Assembly: GCF_011297335.1 (NCBI RefSeq)
Contig: NZ_JAAOTJ010000006.1
Coordinates: 1 to 64,000, forward strand
Direction: 5' to 3'
Source: Catellatospora methionotrophica
Lineage (GTDB): Bacteria; Actinomycetota; Actinomycetes; Mycobacteriales; Micromonosporaceae
DNA length: 64,000 nt
Shown: positions 8,769 to 17,407 of the stretch, piece by piece
Layout: each line of letters opens with the position of its first letter
Numbering within the stretch: the stretch's first letter is position 1
Notes under the pieces: generated by a model
Seen by the model: only the letters and a program-made list of their open reading frames with translations
Database searches by the model: none
What the model was told of the DNA's origin: nothing
Translations under genes and position numbers: made by a program

Positions 8769-9374
8769 GTGGCGGACAGTCGGCAGCGGACCGGACAGCA
8801 CCGGGCCGCTAGGCGGGGCGCGGCGGCGCTCGCCGTCCTGATGGGACTGGGCGCGCTGCTGCTCGGCGCGACGCCCGCCTGGGCACACAATGCCCTGGTG
8901 GAGGCCTCTCCGAAGAAGGACGCGAAGCTGAGCGAGGCCCCCGCGGCGGTGAAACTGACCTTCCTCGCCACGCTGAAGAGCGATGGGACGAAGCTCACGG
9001 TGACCGGTCCGGACGCGGCCGTCGCGTCGGGCCCGGTGACGGTCAGCGGCAAGGCGGTGTCCGCGCCGTTCACCGGTGCCGCGGGCGGTGTCTACACGGT
9101 GGCGTACGAGGTGCTGTCGAAGGACGGTCACGTCGTGAAGGGCTCGTACAAGTTCACGCTGACGGTGGCCGAGAGCGCCGCGCCGAGCCCGTCGCCGGTC
9201 ACCGAGTCGGCGCAGGCCAGCCCGTCGGCCAGCCTGGCGGCGGCGAGCACCGCCCCGGTCGCCGACACGGAGTCCGGCGATCCGTGGTGGCCGTGGGTCG
9301 GCGGGGCCACGGTGGCGGGCCTGCTGGTCGGCGGCGTCGTGAACCTCGTCAAGAAGCGCCGCGAGAAGGTCTGA
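8769..9374 (+). CDS. copC: CopC-domain copper-binding protein, membrane-anchored
   Basis: 201 residues. The signal peptide ends AWA, so the mature chain would begin HNALVEASPKKDAKL: the N-terminal His is a copper ligand in CopC proteins. The second conserved piece SKDGHVVKGSYKFT holds another likely ligand His. The beta-sandwich domain (residues about 40-130) is followed by an Ala/Ser/Pro linker and a C-terminal membrane helix with a KKRREK stop-transfer. It probably binds Cu(II) outside the membrane. A CopD importer domain, often fused or adjacent, is absent here. The GTG start has GAGGCGGAGG 6-15 nt before it. Confidence 0.85.
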   Translation: MADSRQRTGQHRAARRGAAALAVLMGLGALLLGATPAWAHNALVEASPKKDAKLSEAPAAVKLTFLATLKSDGTKLTVTGPDAAVASGPVTVSGKAVSAPFTGAAGGVYTVAYEVLSKDGHVVKGSYKFTLTVAESAAPSPSPVTESAQASPSASLAAASTAPVADTESGDPWWPWVGGATVAGLLVGGVVNLVKKRREKV

Positions 9375-9391
9375 ACCCCACCCCGTCCTTA

Positions 9392-9456
9392 ATAGACGCT
9401 GGCCTATCTCGTCGAAAACGACACGCGTTTTTTCGATGAGATAGGCCAGCGTCTAT
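9392..9456. repeat. intergenic palindrome, family 1 (copy 1), likely bidirectional terminator
   Basis: A 65-bp inverted repeat whose outer arms are ATAGACGCTGGCCTAT. The stem continues through CTCGTCGAAAAC paired with GTTTTTTCGATGAG around a short loop. It lies between two convergent genes (copC and gltX). The same arms recur at 14544-14608, also 65 bp long, with compensating changes inside the stem. The inner A-run and T-run could serve as U-tracts in either direction. Confidence 0.85.
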
Positions 9457-9475
9457 GTGAAAAGGGGGCGGGCGG

Positions 9476-10903
9476 TCAGGCCGCGGCAGCCTCCAGGCGG
9501 CGCAGGGTGCGCTCGCGGCCCAGCACCTCCAGCGACTCGAACAGCGGCAGGCCGACCGAGCGCCCGGTGACCGCGACGCGGACCGGGGCCTGCGCCTTGC
9601 CGAGCTTCAGCCCGTGCGCCTCGCCGACGGTGACCAGGGTGTTCTTCAGTGACTCGGCATCCCAGGACGGCAGCTCGCGCAGCGCGGCGATGACGTCGGG
9701 CAGGATCCCCGCGTCCTTGGACGCCTTGGCCCAGGACGCCTCGTCGAGCAGGGGCTCGTCGAGGAACAGGAAGTCCACGTACGACGGGACCTCGGACAGC
9801 ACCGTGATGCGGGTCTGCACCAGCTCGGCGACCTGTGCGAACACGGCCGGGTCGTACGCGTCCGGCGACCACGGGGGCGGCGTGATCCCGTACCCCCGCT
9901 CCTCGCGCTCCTGCGGCGTGGGGAACGGCCCGGTCAGCCACGGCGTGCAGACCTCGGTGAACTCCGCGACCGACAGCGCCCGGATGTACTCGCCGTTGAA
10001 CGCGCGCAGCTTCTTCTCGTCGAAGAACGCGGGGGACGGGTTGACCTCGTCGAGGCGGAACTCGTCCTCGATCACCGACCATGCCACGATCTCCCGGTCG
10101 CCGCTGGGCGCCCAGCCGAGCAGCATCAGGTAGTTGCGCATGGCGGCGGCGAGGTAGCCCTCGTCGCGGTACATCTCCAGGGCGACCTTGTCTCGGCGCT
10201 TGGACAGCTTCTGCCGCTTCTCGTTGACCACGACCGGCACGTGCGCCCACACCGGCGGGGTCTTGCCCAGCGCCTCCCAGAGCAACTGCTGCTTGGGCGT
10301 GTTGGGCAGGTGCTCCTCGGCGCGGATCACGTGGGTGATCCCCATGGTCATGTCGTCGACGACGTTGGCCAGCAGGAACACCGGCGAGCCGTCGCCGCGC
10401 GCGATGACGAAGTCCTCGAGGAGCTTGTTCTCGAAGGTCGGCTCGCCGCGGATCAGGTCGACGACCTTCGTCACGCCCTCGTCGGGGGTGCGGAAGCGCA
10501 GCGCCCGGCCCTCGCCCGCGCTCAGGCCCCGGTCGCGGCAGAAGCCGTCGTAGCCGGAGTACTTGTTCTCGGTGCGGGCCTGCACGTCGTCGCGGGTGCA
10601 GTCGCAGTAGTAGGCCTTGCCCGCGTCGAACAGCTGCTGGGCGGCCTTGGTGTGCTCCGCGTGGTACGCCGACTGGAACAGCGGGCCCTCGTAGGTGTCG
10701 CGGGCGATGCCGATCCACTCCAGCGCGGACAGGATGCCCTCGGTCCACTCGGGGCGGTTGCGCGCGGCGTCGGTGTCCTCGATGCGCAGCACGAACACTC
10801 CGCCCTGCTGCTTGGCGAAGACCGCGTTCTGCAGCGCCGAGCGGGCGCCGCCGACGTGGAACATACCGGTCGGGGAAGGGGCGAATCGCACACGTACCGT
10901 CAC
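9476..10903 (-). CDS. gltX: glutamyl-tRNA synthetase
   Basis: A 475-residue class I aminoacyl-tRNA synthetase that charges tRNA-Glu. The HIGH-type signature lies in [20 protein letters not shown] at the N-terminus, and the KMSKS-type loop is KLSKRRD. It is full length, with the C-terminal anticodon-binding domain present. I place the start at the GTG before [12 protein letters not shown] because a TACGCT hexamer sits 7 nt upstream, as in a leaderless message. A GTG 39 bp further upstream has no such signal. If amidotransferase GatCAB is present elsewhere, the enzyme may also mischarge tRNA-Gln, which cannot be judged here. Confidence 0.93.
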   Translation of the reverse strand: MTVRVRFAPSPTGMFHVGGARSALQNAVFAKQQGGVFVLRIEDTDAARNRPEWTEGILSALEWIGIARDTYEGPLFQSAYHAEHTKAAQQLFDAGKAYYCDCTRDDVQARTENKYSGYDGFCRDRGLSAGEGRALRFRTPDEGVTKVVDLIRGEPTFENKLLEDFVIARGDGSPVFLLANVVDDMTMGITHVIRAEEHLPNTPKQQLLWEALGKTPPVWAHVPVVVNEKRQKLSKRRDKVALEMYRDEGYLAAAMRNYLMLLGWAPSGDREIVAWSVIEDEFRLDEVNPSPAFFDEKKLRAFNGEYIRALSVAEFTEVCTPWLTGPFPTPQEREERGYGITPPPWSPDAYDPAVFAQVAELVQTRITVLSEVPSYVDFLFLDEPLLDEASWAKASKDAGILPDVIAALRELPSWDAESLKNTLVTVGEAHGLKLGKAQAPVRVAVTGRSVGLPLFESLEVLGRERTLRRLEAAAA

Positions 10904-10964
10904 GGCCTCCAGCGTACGGCGCGACCCGGGGTGCTCCGCCACCAGGTTTGCCGTCCGGTGGATA

Positions 10965-11000
10965 CGCGAAGGCCCACCCCGCGCGGGGTGGGCCTTCGCG
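10965..11000. terminator. perfect 36-bp palindrome after the GT39-like gene
   Basis: CGCGAAGGCCCACCCCGC is followed immediately by its reverse complement. It lies just past the stop of the minus-strand glycosyltransferase and before gltX. There is no T-run, so termination would rely on the stem alone, which is common in high-GC actinomycetes. Confidence 0.75.
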
Positions 11001-11010
11001 TGCTCGGGCG

Positions 11011-12720
11011 CTACTGCTGGGCGGGCGAGGGCTGCTCGCGGACCAGCAGGGCGACCGCGACGCCCTGGGTGCGCTGGGCGAACACCGTGGTGAACTCGTC
11101 ACGCAGCAGCTCGGCGCGGGCGACCGGCATGGCCGCGAACAAGTCTTGGTCGGGCGCGGAGGTCACCAGCCAGAGCCGGGTGACGCCCTTGGCGCACTCG
11201 GCCGGGTCGGCGCACTCGACGGCCTCGAAGCTGCCCCGGTCCTGGCCGCGCACGGACACGAACACGTCCCTGGGCCCGTCGAGGTCGCGCAGCTCGTAGG
11301 TCATCCCACGGCGGAAGGTCCGCGGGCCGCCGTAGGGCTCGCCGCCGTAGGCGATGGCGTCGCCCGGCAGCAGTCGCGGCCGCATGATCTCGGCGGCGGT
11401 ACGCAGGTCCGCCTGGTTCCCGGCGGGCAAGGTGCGCGCCTCGACCTGTCCGGGCACCCCGAGCAGGGCCAGCGCCGCCAGCACGCCGAACGACACGGCC
11501 CAGGCGGGCCCGTCCCCGGCGAGCGCCCGCGCCGGCCGGACGGTAACGCCCCTGGCCGACCCTGCGCCGCGCTCCGCCGATCCACCGGTCGCGGCTCCCG
11601 CGCCGAGGACCGTCTTCGCGCTGCGTTGCCCGGCGGCGGCCGCGCTGCGCGCCGCCGTGGTGGGCGGGACCGGCGACACCGCGCGGGCCGCCGCGGCGCG
11701 GGCCGCCGGGGTCAGCGCGGCGACCCGTGCCGAGGCGTGCCGCAGCGTGCAGGCGGCCAGCAGCACCCAGGCGGGCACCGTGAACAGCAGGTACCGCGAC
11801 AGCATCATGTTGATCACGGGAGTGAGCGCCAGCACGGAGGCGGGCGGCAGCAGGGCCCAGGCCAGCAGGAACCGGCGGCGCGGCTCGGCCAGGCGCACCG
11901 ACAGCAGCGCCAGCGCCAGCACCGCGAGGCCGATCCACAGCGAGCCGAAGGTGCTGGTGATGAACTCGCGGATCGACTCCTCGCCGCGGTCGCCGATCCA
12001 GCCGATCTGACCGGTCTGCCGCTTGCCCAGCCACAGCAGCGGCAACACGGGCAGCCCGCCGAGCACGGTGGCGGCGACCCAGTTGCGCAGCGCCACCGAG
12101 CGCACCCCCGCCGCGCCGACGACGGCGACCGCGTAGGCCGCCAGCACCGTCAGCGCGACCAGGTGCGACCAGCCGAGGGCCGCCACGACCAGGGTGTACG
12201 GCACCCAGCGCCGCCACCGTTCCGGCTGCTCCAGGGCGCGCAGCAGCGCGAGCGCGCCGGCCACGGTGAACGCCAGCGCGAACGCGTACGGCCGGGCCTC
12301 CTCGCCGTAGCGGGAGACGGCGGGCAGCAGCGCGAACAGCAGCCCGGCGACCAGTCCCGCGCCGGGGGAGAACAGCCGCCTGCCGAGCGCGCCGATCAGG
12401 CCCGCCGCAGCGGCCATCGCCAGCGCGGAAGGCAGCCGCAGGCTGGTCAGGCTATCGCCGAACAGGGCGACCCACGCGCGGGTGAACAGGTAGAACGGCG
12501 CGAACACCGCATCTACCTTGGACAGCAGGAGTTGCAGCTGGTCGGTGGAGAGCGAGGCCGCCCACCAGGTGGCGTACTCGTCGCGCCAGAGTGCGCGCCG
12601 GTCGTGCCCGACGAGCACGACTAACAGGGTGACCAGCGCGGGGATCGTGATCGGAAGGCCGCGGGCGAGCCGGGAGCCGAACGGGGCCGCCTCGAGGGCG
12701 TGCGGTTGTGGGCGGGTCAA
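11011..12720 (-). CDS. GT39-like (ArnT/PMT family) membrane glycosyltransferase
   Basis: 569 residues with about ten membrane segments and a large extracytoplasmic C-terminal region. The catalytic acid pair of GT-C enzymes is visible in the first outer loop as [10 protein letters not shown]. The second loop has [11 protein letters not shown], typical of dolichyl/polyprenyl-phosphate-mannose-dependent transferases. It would move a sugar from a polyprenyl phosphate to an exported acceptor (protein, lipid or cell wall); the acceptor is unknown. An Ala-rich linker (about residues 345-415) interrupts the membrane domain. I prefer the TTG start because AGGGGG lies 8 nt before it; a GTG 84 bp upstream is possible. 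It is divergent from the Stealth gene. Confidence 0.75.
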   Translation of the reverse strand: MTRPQPHALEAAPFGSRLARGLPITIPALVTLLVVLVGHDRRALWRDEYATWWAASLSTDQLQLLLSKVDAVFAPFYLFTRAWVALFGDSLTSLRLPSALAMAAAAGLIGALGRRLFSPGAGLVAGLLFALLPAVSRYGEEARPYAFALAFTVAGALALLRALEQPERWRRWVPYTLVVAALGWSHLVALTVLAAYAVAVVGAAGVRSVALRNWVAATVLGGLPVLPLLWLGKRQTGQIGWIGDRGEESIREFITSTFGSLWIGLAVLALALLSVRLAEPRRRFLLAWALLPPASVLALTPVINMMLSRYLLFTVPAWVLLAACTLRHASARVAALTPAARAAAARAVSPVPPTTAARSAAAAGQRSAKTVLGAGAATGGSAERGAGSARGVTVRPARALAGDGPAWAVSFGVLAALALLGVPGQVEARTLPAGNQADLRTAAEIMRPRLLPGDAIAYGGEPYGGPRTFRRGMTYELRDLDGPRDVFVSVRGQDRGSFEAVECADPAECAKGVTRLWLVTSAPDQDLFAAMPVARAELLRDEFTTVFAQRTQGVAVALLVREQPSPAQQ

Positions 12721-12818
12721 GCGTTGACCCCCTGACAGCGGAAAACGGCAGTCAACATGAATGTCCTTATTATCCAAATACGCAGCCTTATGCGGCTTAT
12801 ACACTATGTTGGGTTGTT
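12721..12818. promoter_or_regulatory. AT-rich divergent promoter region (GT39-like / Stealth)
   Basis: This 98-bp stretch is markedly AT-rich for the window and separates two divergent envelope-sugar genes. Rightward, TACACT (12800-12805) can act as a -10 about 13 nt before the Stealth GTG. The leftward ribosome site AGGGGG is at its other end. No clear operator dyad was found. Confidence 0.45.
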
Positions 12819-14489
12819 GTGAAGCAGATTGTCAAACGCCTCCTGCCGAGACCCGCCCTGCGTGCCGCCGCCTACCGGCTCCCGCTGCGCCAACGGGTCC
12901 GCATCGCCAAGCTGCTCGTCGGTGGGACGGCCCGCACCCGGACCCCCGGCACCGCGAACCCGGCCACCGGGTCCTCGCCCGCCCATGCGTGGCACGACAA
13001 TCTGCAGACCGTGATCGCGCTGCTGGAAGCCGACAACGTCGACTACTTCTGCGTGCCGCACACCGACCCCCGGCGCAGCGCCGTCGCCGTCGCCGCCGAG
13101 CACCGCGCCCAGGTGCTGCGCCTGCTGCGCGGCCGGTCCGGCAGCGACGCGGTGATCCGCACACTCGACACCGCCGGACGCCGGGTCAGCCCGCAGCGCT
13201 GCGCGATCGTGCAGGTCTACCGGCCCGCCACGGGCCCGTCGGTCACGCCGCTGACCGAGGGCGCGTACGCCTGCGAGATCGAGTTCTGGTCGACCGTGAA
13301 GCAGCAGGGCTGGCAGGCCCCGCGCCAGGTCGGCCCCCGCAACCACAAGGTCGGCACCGTCATCAGCGTGGACAACCCCACGCAGTACGTCGCCGCCGCG
13401 CGCCTGTCGGCGTTCGTGCCCCGCGACACCGAACCCCGCTACCGCAGCCGCGCCGTGTACGCCGAGCCCGGCCCCAACGACGTGCAGTTCCCCATCGACG
13501 TCGTGTTCACCTGGGTCGACGGCGACGACCCCGCCTGGCGCAGCCGCAAGGCCCAGGCCCTCGGCGAGGACCCCGACGACTCGTTCGCCGGGCTGGCCAC
13601 CAACGCGTCCCGGTTCACCTCACGCGACGAGCTGCTCTACTCGATGCGCTCGCTGCACGCGTTCGCGCCGTGGGTCAACCACATCTACCTGGTGACCGAC
13701 GACCAGACACCGTCCTGGCTCGACCCGACCTCGCCGTACGTCACGCTGGTCTCGCACAAGGAGATCTTCGGCGACGTCGGCGTGCTGCCGACCTTCAACT
13801 CGCACGCCATCGAGTCGCGGCTGCACAGGGTGCCCGGCCTGTCCGAGCACTTCCTCTACTTCAACGACGACATGATCCTGGGCCGCCCCGTGCTGCCGAC
13901 CCAGTTCTTCTTCGCCAACGGCGTGGCCAAGTTCTTCCCGTCCAGCTCGCTGGTGGACGTGAACCCGCCCGCACCCGCCGACGCGCCCGTGGACGTCGCC
14001 GCGAAGAACAACCGCCGCCTGCTGCAGACCCGCTTCGGCACCCAGCTCTACCAGAAGATGCGGCACGTGCCGTACCCGCTGCTGCGCGGCGTGCTGGAGG
14101 AGATCGAGACCGAGCTGCGCGAGGAGTCCCACGCCACCGCCTCGCACCAGTTCCGCGACCGCGGCGACCTGTCCATCCCGTCGTCGCTGGCGCACTACTG
14201 GGCGCACAGCACCGGGCGTTCGGTGCCCGGCTCGATCAGCCACACCTACATCGACCTGGGCCGCCTGATCGCGCCGATCATGCTGGCGCGGCTGGTCCGC
14301 CAGCGCAACGTCGACGTCTTCTGCCTCAACGACACCAACTCGGCCGACGGCGAGATGGACGAGCAGACGGCGATGGTCCGCGACTTCATGGAGGCCTACT
14401 TCCCGTTCCAGGCCCCCTGGGAGCAGACCGGCCGCATGGACCTCACCCAGCGCACCGCCCAACCCGCCACCGCCGCGCTCGCCGGCTGA
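12819..14489 (+). CDS. Stealth-family sugar-phosphate (hexose-1-P) transferase
   Basis: 556 residues containing the four conserved Stealth regions. CR1 is IDVVFTWVDGDDPAWR (from about 226). CR2 is RFTSRDELLYSMRSL through NHIYLVTDDQTPSWLD (about 267-305). The CR3 area includes FLYFNDDMILGRP (about 345) and the stretch after it. CR4 is FCLNDTNS to FPFQAPWEQ (about 500-540). Family members transfer sugar-1-phosphate to make phosphodiester-linked polysaccharides, as in capsule polymerases and the human GlcNAc-1-phosphotransferase. The first 220 residues are less conserved. The GTG start has no ribosome site, but a -10-like TACACT lies close upstream, suggesting a near-leaderless message. It is a possible partner of the divergent GT39-like enzyme in surface glycan assembly. 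Confidence 0.85.
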   Translation: MKQIVKRLLPRPALRAAAYRLPLRQRVRIAKLLVGGTARTRTPGTANPATGSSPAHAWHDNLQTVIALLEADNVDYFCVPHTDPRRSAVAVAAEHRAQVLRLLRGRSGSDAVIRTLDTAGRRVSPQRCAIVQVYRPATGPSVTPLTEGAYACEIEFWSTVKQQGWQAPRQVGPRNHKVGTVISVDNPTQYVAAARLSAFVPRDTEPRYRSRAVYAEPGPNDVQFPIDVVFTWVDGDDPAWRSRKAQALGEDPDDSFAGLATNASRFTSRDELLYSMRSLHAFAPWVNHIYLVTDDQTPSWLDPTSPYVTLVSHKEIFGDVGVLPTFNSHAIESRLHRVPGLSEHFLYFNDDMILGRPVLPTQFFFANGVAKFFPSSSLVDVNPPAPADAPVDVAAKNNRRLLQTRFGTQLYQKMRHVPYPLLRGVLEEIETELREESHATASHQFRDRGDLSIPSSLAHYWAHSTGRSVPGSISHTYIDLGRLIAPIMLARLVRQRNVDVFCLNDTNSADGEMDEQTAMVRDFMEAYFPFQAPWEQTGRMDLTQRTAQPATAALAG

Positions 14490-14543
14490 GACAGCCGCCC
14501 CGCCGGGCTGGGCAGGGCCGGGCGGGGCCGCACCTCGTTTCAC

Positions 14544-14608
14544 ATAGACGCTGGCCTATTACATCGAAAACGAGCCTCGTTTTTTCGATGTAATAGGCCA
14601 GCGTCTAT
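14544..14608. repeat. intergenic palindrome, family 1 (copy 2), likely bidirectional terminator
   Basis: A 65-bp inverted repeat with the same outer arms (ATAGACGCTGGCCTAT) as the copy at 9392-9456. The inner stem reads TACATCG paired with CGATGTA, where copy 1 has CTCGTCG paired with CGATGAG. The paired changes keep the stem, which argues for selection on structure. It lies between the convergent Stealth and ABC-transporter genes. Confidence 0.85.
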
Positions 14609-14701
14609 TTACGACGGGACGGTGTGCGCGGCAAGCGGAACGGGGCGCGTAGCCGCCCGGATCCCGGAAGTTGCGGCAAGGGTGTTGCGGGGAGGGGGTC
14701 G

Positions 14702-16528
14702 TCAGGCGGGGTCGGGGGTGGCGAGGAACTGGTGGGCGGCCAGTTCGCGGTAGAGGGGGCTGGTGTCGAGGAGTTCGGTGTGGCGGCCGGTGGCCACGAC
14801 GGTGCCGTGCTCCAGGACCACGATCTGGTCGGCGTCCACGACGGTGGACAGGCGGTGCGCGACGATCAGCAGCGTGCGGCCCTCCGCGACGGTGTCGATG
14901 GCGGAGCGCAGGGCGGCCTCGTTGCGCGCGTCGAGGTTGCTGGTCGGCTCGTCCAGCAGCAGGATCGGCGGCGCGGCCAGCAGCGTACGGGCGATCGCCA
15001 GGCGCTGCCGCTCCCCACCGGACAGCAGCACACCGCCCTCGCCGACCTGCGCGTCGAGCCCCAGCGGGGTGCGGTCGACGAGCTCGTCGAGGTTGACCGC
15101 GACCAGCACCGCCCGCATCTGCTCCTCGGTCGCGTCGGGCGTGGCCAGGCGCAGGTTCTCCCGCAGCGTCCCGGCCAGCACCGGCGACTCCTGCTCGACG
15201 TAGCCGAGCCGGGACCGCAGCGTGTCATGGCTCAGCTCGCGTACGTCAACGCCGTCGACCCGCAGGCTGCCCGAGGTCACCTCGTAGAAGCGCTCGACCA
15301 GTGACAGCAGCGTCGACTTGCCCGCCCCGGACGGCCCGACCAACGCGGTACGCGTACCGACCGGGGCTCGGAAGCTGACCTCCCGCAGCACCGGCTCGCC
15401 GACCCGGCCCTCGGCGTCGGTGTAGCCGAAGCCGACCCGGTCGAATTCGATCGCGGGTGCGCCCGACTCGGCGCGGGCCGGTCGCCCCGCGGCGGGCTGT
15501 GGCGGAACGGGGCCCGAGGCCGGGGCGACGGTCGCCGGATCACCGGCGCCCTCCAGCGGGATGACCAGCACCTCCTCCATGCGCTGGAGCGCGCCGAGGC
15601 CGGCCTGGAGCTGGGTGTACGCGTTGAGCGCCTGACCGAGCGGCATCACCAGGAAGAACACGAACAGCACGAAGGCGACCAGGTCCCCGACGGTGATCGC
15701 GCCGGAGGCGACCCGTGCCCCGCCGACGCCCAGCACCAGCAGGAACGAGCCCTGGATGGTGGTCACCATGGCGGGCTGCACGATCGCCTGCAACCGGGCG
15801 ATCCGCACCCCGGCGTGGTACGCCTGCTCGGCGCTGTGCGACACGGTCGTGGTCTCGCGGGCCTCGGCGCGGCTGGCGCGGATGGTGCGCGCCGCGGTGA
15901 TGGACCGTTCGACGGCGGCGGTCATCTCACCGATGCGGGCCTGCGCGTCGCGGGACATGCCGCGCACCTTGCGGGCGAAGAAGATGCCGCCGGACAGCCC
16001 GATGACCAGGCCGATCAGGGTGACGCCGAACAGCAGCGGGTCCAGCAGCACCATCGCGGTCGCCGCGCCGAGCACCATGATCGCGCCGCTGACGGTGTCG
16101 AACAGGCCCGAGGTGACCACGGCGCGCAGCAGCGTGGTGTCCGCGCCGACGCGCGACAGCAGGTCACCGGTGCGGCGCTGGTCGTACTCGGCGATGGGCA
16201 GGCGCAGCAGGTGGCCCGCCAGGCGGCGGCGGGACGTGAGGACCAGGCCCTCCGCGGTGCGCTGGAGCAGGAAGTGCCGGAAGCCGTCCACGGCGGCGAC
16301 GCCGACCAGGGCGGCCACCAGACCGAGCACGCTGGCGCTGATCGGGGTGCCCGCGCCGAGCCCGTCGAGCACGTCGCGGGTCAGCACCGGCTGCAGCAGG
16401 GTGCCCGCAGTGGTGACCAGCGACAGGGCGGCGACGATGATCAGCGAGGAACGGTGGGACCGCAGGTACGGCCAGAGGGTGCGCAGGCCGACCTGGGGCT
16501 CTGCGGCGGAGGGGGCTTCCGGGGGCAT
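14702..16528 (-). CDS. ABC exporter, fused membrane and ATPase domains
   Basis: 608 residues: a six-helix transmembrane domain (about 1-310), a short linker, and a nucleotide-binding domain. Walker A is GPSGAGKST, the signature is LSGGERQRLAIA, Walker B is ILLLDEPTSNLD, and the switch His is in VAHRLSTV. This is a type IV (MsbA/LmrA-like) half-transporter that would act as a homodimer to export a lipid, drug or peptide. The substrate cannot be told from the sequence. The ATG is 6 nt after a TAGTGT hexamer, consistent with a leaderless start. Its 3' end faces the Stealth gene, but the two genes have separate promoters. Confidence 0.9.
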   Translation of the reverse strand: MPPEAPSAAEPQVGLRTLWPYLRSHRSSLIIVAALSLVTTAGTLLQPVLTRDVLDGLGAGTPISASVLGLVAALVGVAAVDGFRHFLLQRTAEGLVLTSRRRLAGHLLRLPIAEYDQRRTGDLLSRVGADTTLLRAVVTSGLFDTVSGAIMVLGAATAMVLLDPLLFGVTLIGLVIGLSGGIFFARKVRGMSRDAQARIGEMTAAVERSITAARTIRASRAEARETTTVSHSAEQAYHAGVRIARLQAIVQPAMVTTIQGSFLLVLGVGGARVASGAITVGDLVAFVLFVFFLVMPLGQALNAYTQLQAGLGALQRMEEVLVIPLEGAGDPATVAPASGPVPPQPAAGRPARAESGAPAIEFDRVGFGYTDAEGRVGEPVLREVSFRAPVGTRTALVGPSGAGKSTLLSLVERFYEVTSGSLRVDGVDVRELSHDTLRSRLGYVEQESPVLAGTLRENLRLATPDATEEQMRAVLVAVNLDELVDRTPLGLDAQVGEGGVLLSGGERQRLAIARTLLAAPPILLLDEPTSNLDARNEAALRSAIDTVAEGRTLLIVAHRLSTVVDADQIVVLEHGTVVATGRHTELLDTSPLYRELAAHQFLATPDPA

Positions 16529-16717
16529 GTCCCGACACTAGCTCCAGCACCACAGTCACCGTCCTGAGCACCGCGTTCGCCGCCGCCGCACACGCGGAGC
16601 CGGATCCCCCGCGAACCCTGACGCGGCCGCCGACCGGATGCCCTCCGGCCTGACGGGACAGCCGCCCGGATGCCCTCCGGCGGTATCGGCCGCCGTCGAC
16701 CGTGTTCGCCGCGCCGG

Positions 16718-16733
16718 GGGAAAACGTTTACCC
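16718..16733. promoter_or_regulatory. LacI-type operator candidate overlapping the ThuA-gene promoter
   Basis: GGGAAAACGTTTACCC is a near-perfect dyad centred on CG, the typical core of LacI-family operators. Its right end overlaps a TACCCT hexamer that is 7 nt before the ATG of the ThuA-like gene, so a bound repressor would block the -10. The preceding 190 bp contain two direct copies of CCGGATGCCCTCCGGC (16634-16649 and 16666-16681) and no gene. Confidence 0.5.
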
Positions 16734-16741
16734 TGTTCGCC

Positions 16742-17401
16742 ATGCGTAGCGCGTTGATCGTCCGCGGTGGTGCCGACTTCCACGACCCCGTCGGCACCAC
16801 CGACAGCTTCCTGCCGTTCCTCAAGGAACAAGGGTTCACCGTCGAGACCGCCGACGACCTGTCCGTGTACGACGACGCCGCCCTGCTCGCCCGCACCGAC
16901 CTGATCGTCAACTGCTGGACCGCCGGCGGCGACGCGTTCACCCCCGACCACGCGGCCAACCTGGACCAGGCCGTACGCGCCGGCACCGGGCTCGCGGGCT
17001 GGCACGGCGGCATCGTCGCCGCGTTCGCTGAACGCCGCTACCAGTGGCTCACCGGTGGCTGGTTCACCTGCCACCCCGGCGACTTCGTCCCGCACACCCT
17101 CACCGTGCGGCCCGAACGCGCCGATCACCCGATCGTGGCCGGGATCAGCACCGTCGCCCTGCATACCGAGCGCTACTGGATGCTGGCCGACCCGCTCAAC
17201 GACGTCCTCGCCACGGTCACGTTCGGCGTCGAGGACGGCGAGCCGTGGCACGAGCCGGTGACCCACCCGGCGGTGTACACCCGGCAGTGGGGCCTGGGCC
17301 GGATCTTCGTCTCCACCGTCGGGCACCACCTGCCCGACCTCGACGTCCCCGAGATCCGCACCCTCACCGAACGCGGCCTGCGCTGGGCCGCCCGCGGCTG
17401 A
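16742..17401 (+). CDS. ThuA-like (trehalose-utilisation, GATase1-fold) protein
   Basis: 219 residues of the ThuA domain. The characteristic pieces are IVRGGADFHDP, TDLIVNCWTAGG, LAGWHGGIVAAF, TERYWMLADP and the late VYTRQWGLGRIFVSTVGHH. The fold is that of class I glutamine amidotransferases, but the nucleophile Cys elbow is replaced (GWHGG), as in other ThuA proteins. Related proteins occur in sugar catabolic operons and some are reported to act on oxidised sugars, so the enzymatic role is uncertain. The LacI-type operator candidate over its promoter fits carbohydrate control. Its stop is 6 bp from the stop of the convergent M48 peptidase. Confidence 0.8.
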   Translation: MRSALIVRGGADFHDPVGTTDSFLPFLKEQGFTVETADDLSVYDDAALLARTDLIVNCWTAGGDAFTPDHAANLDQAVRAGTGLAGWHGGIVAAFAERRYQWLTGGWFTCHPGDFVPHTLTVRPERADHPIVAGISTVALHTERYWMLADPLNDVLATVTFGVEDGEPWHEPVTHPAVYTRQWGLGRIFVSTVGHHLPDLDVPEIRTLTERGLRWAARG

Positions 17402-17407
17402 GCGCGC

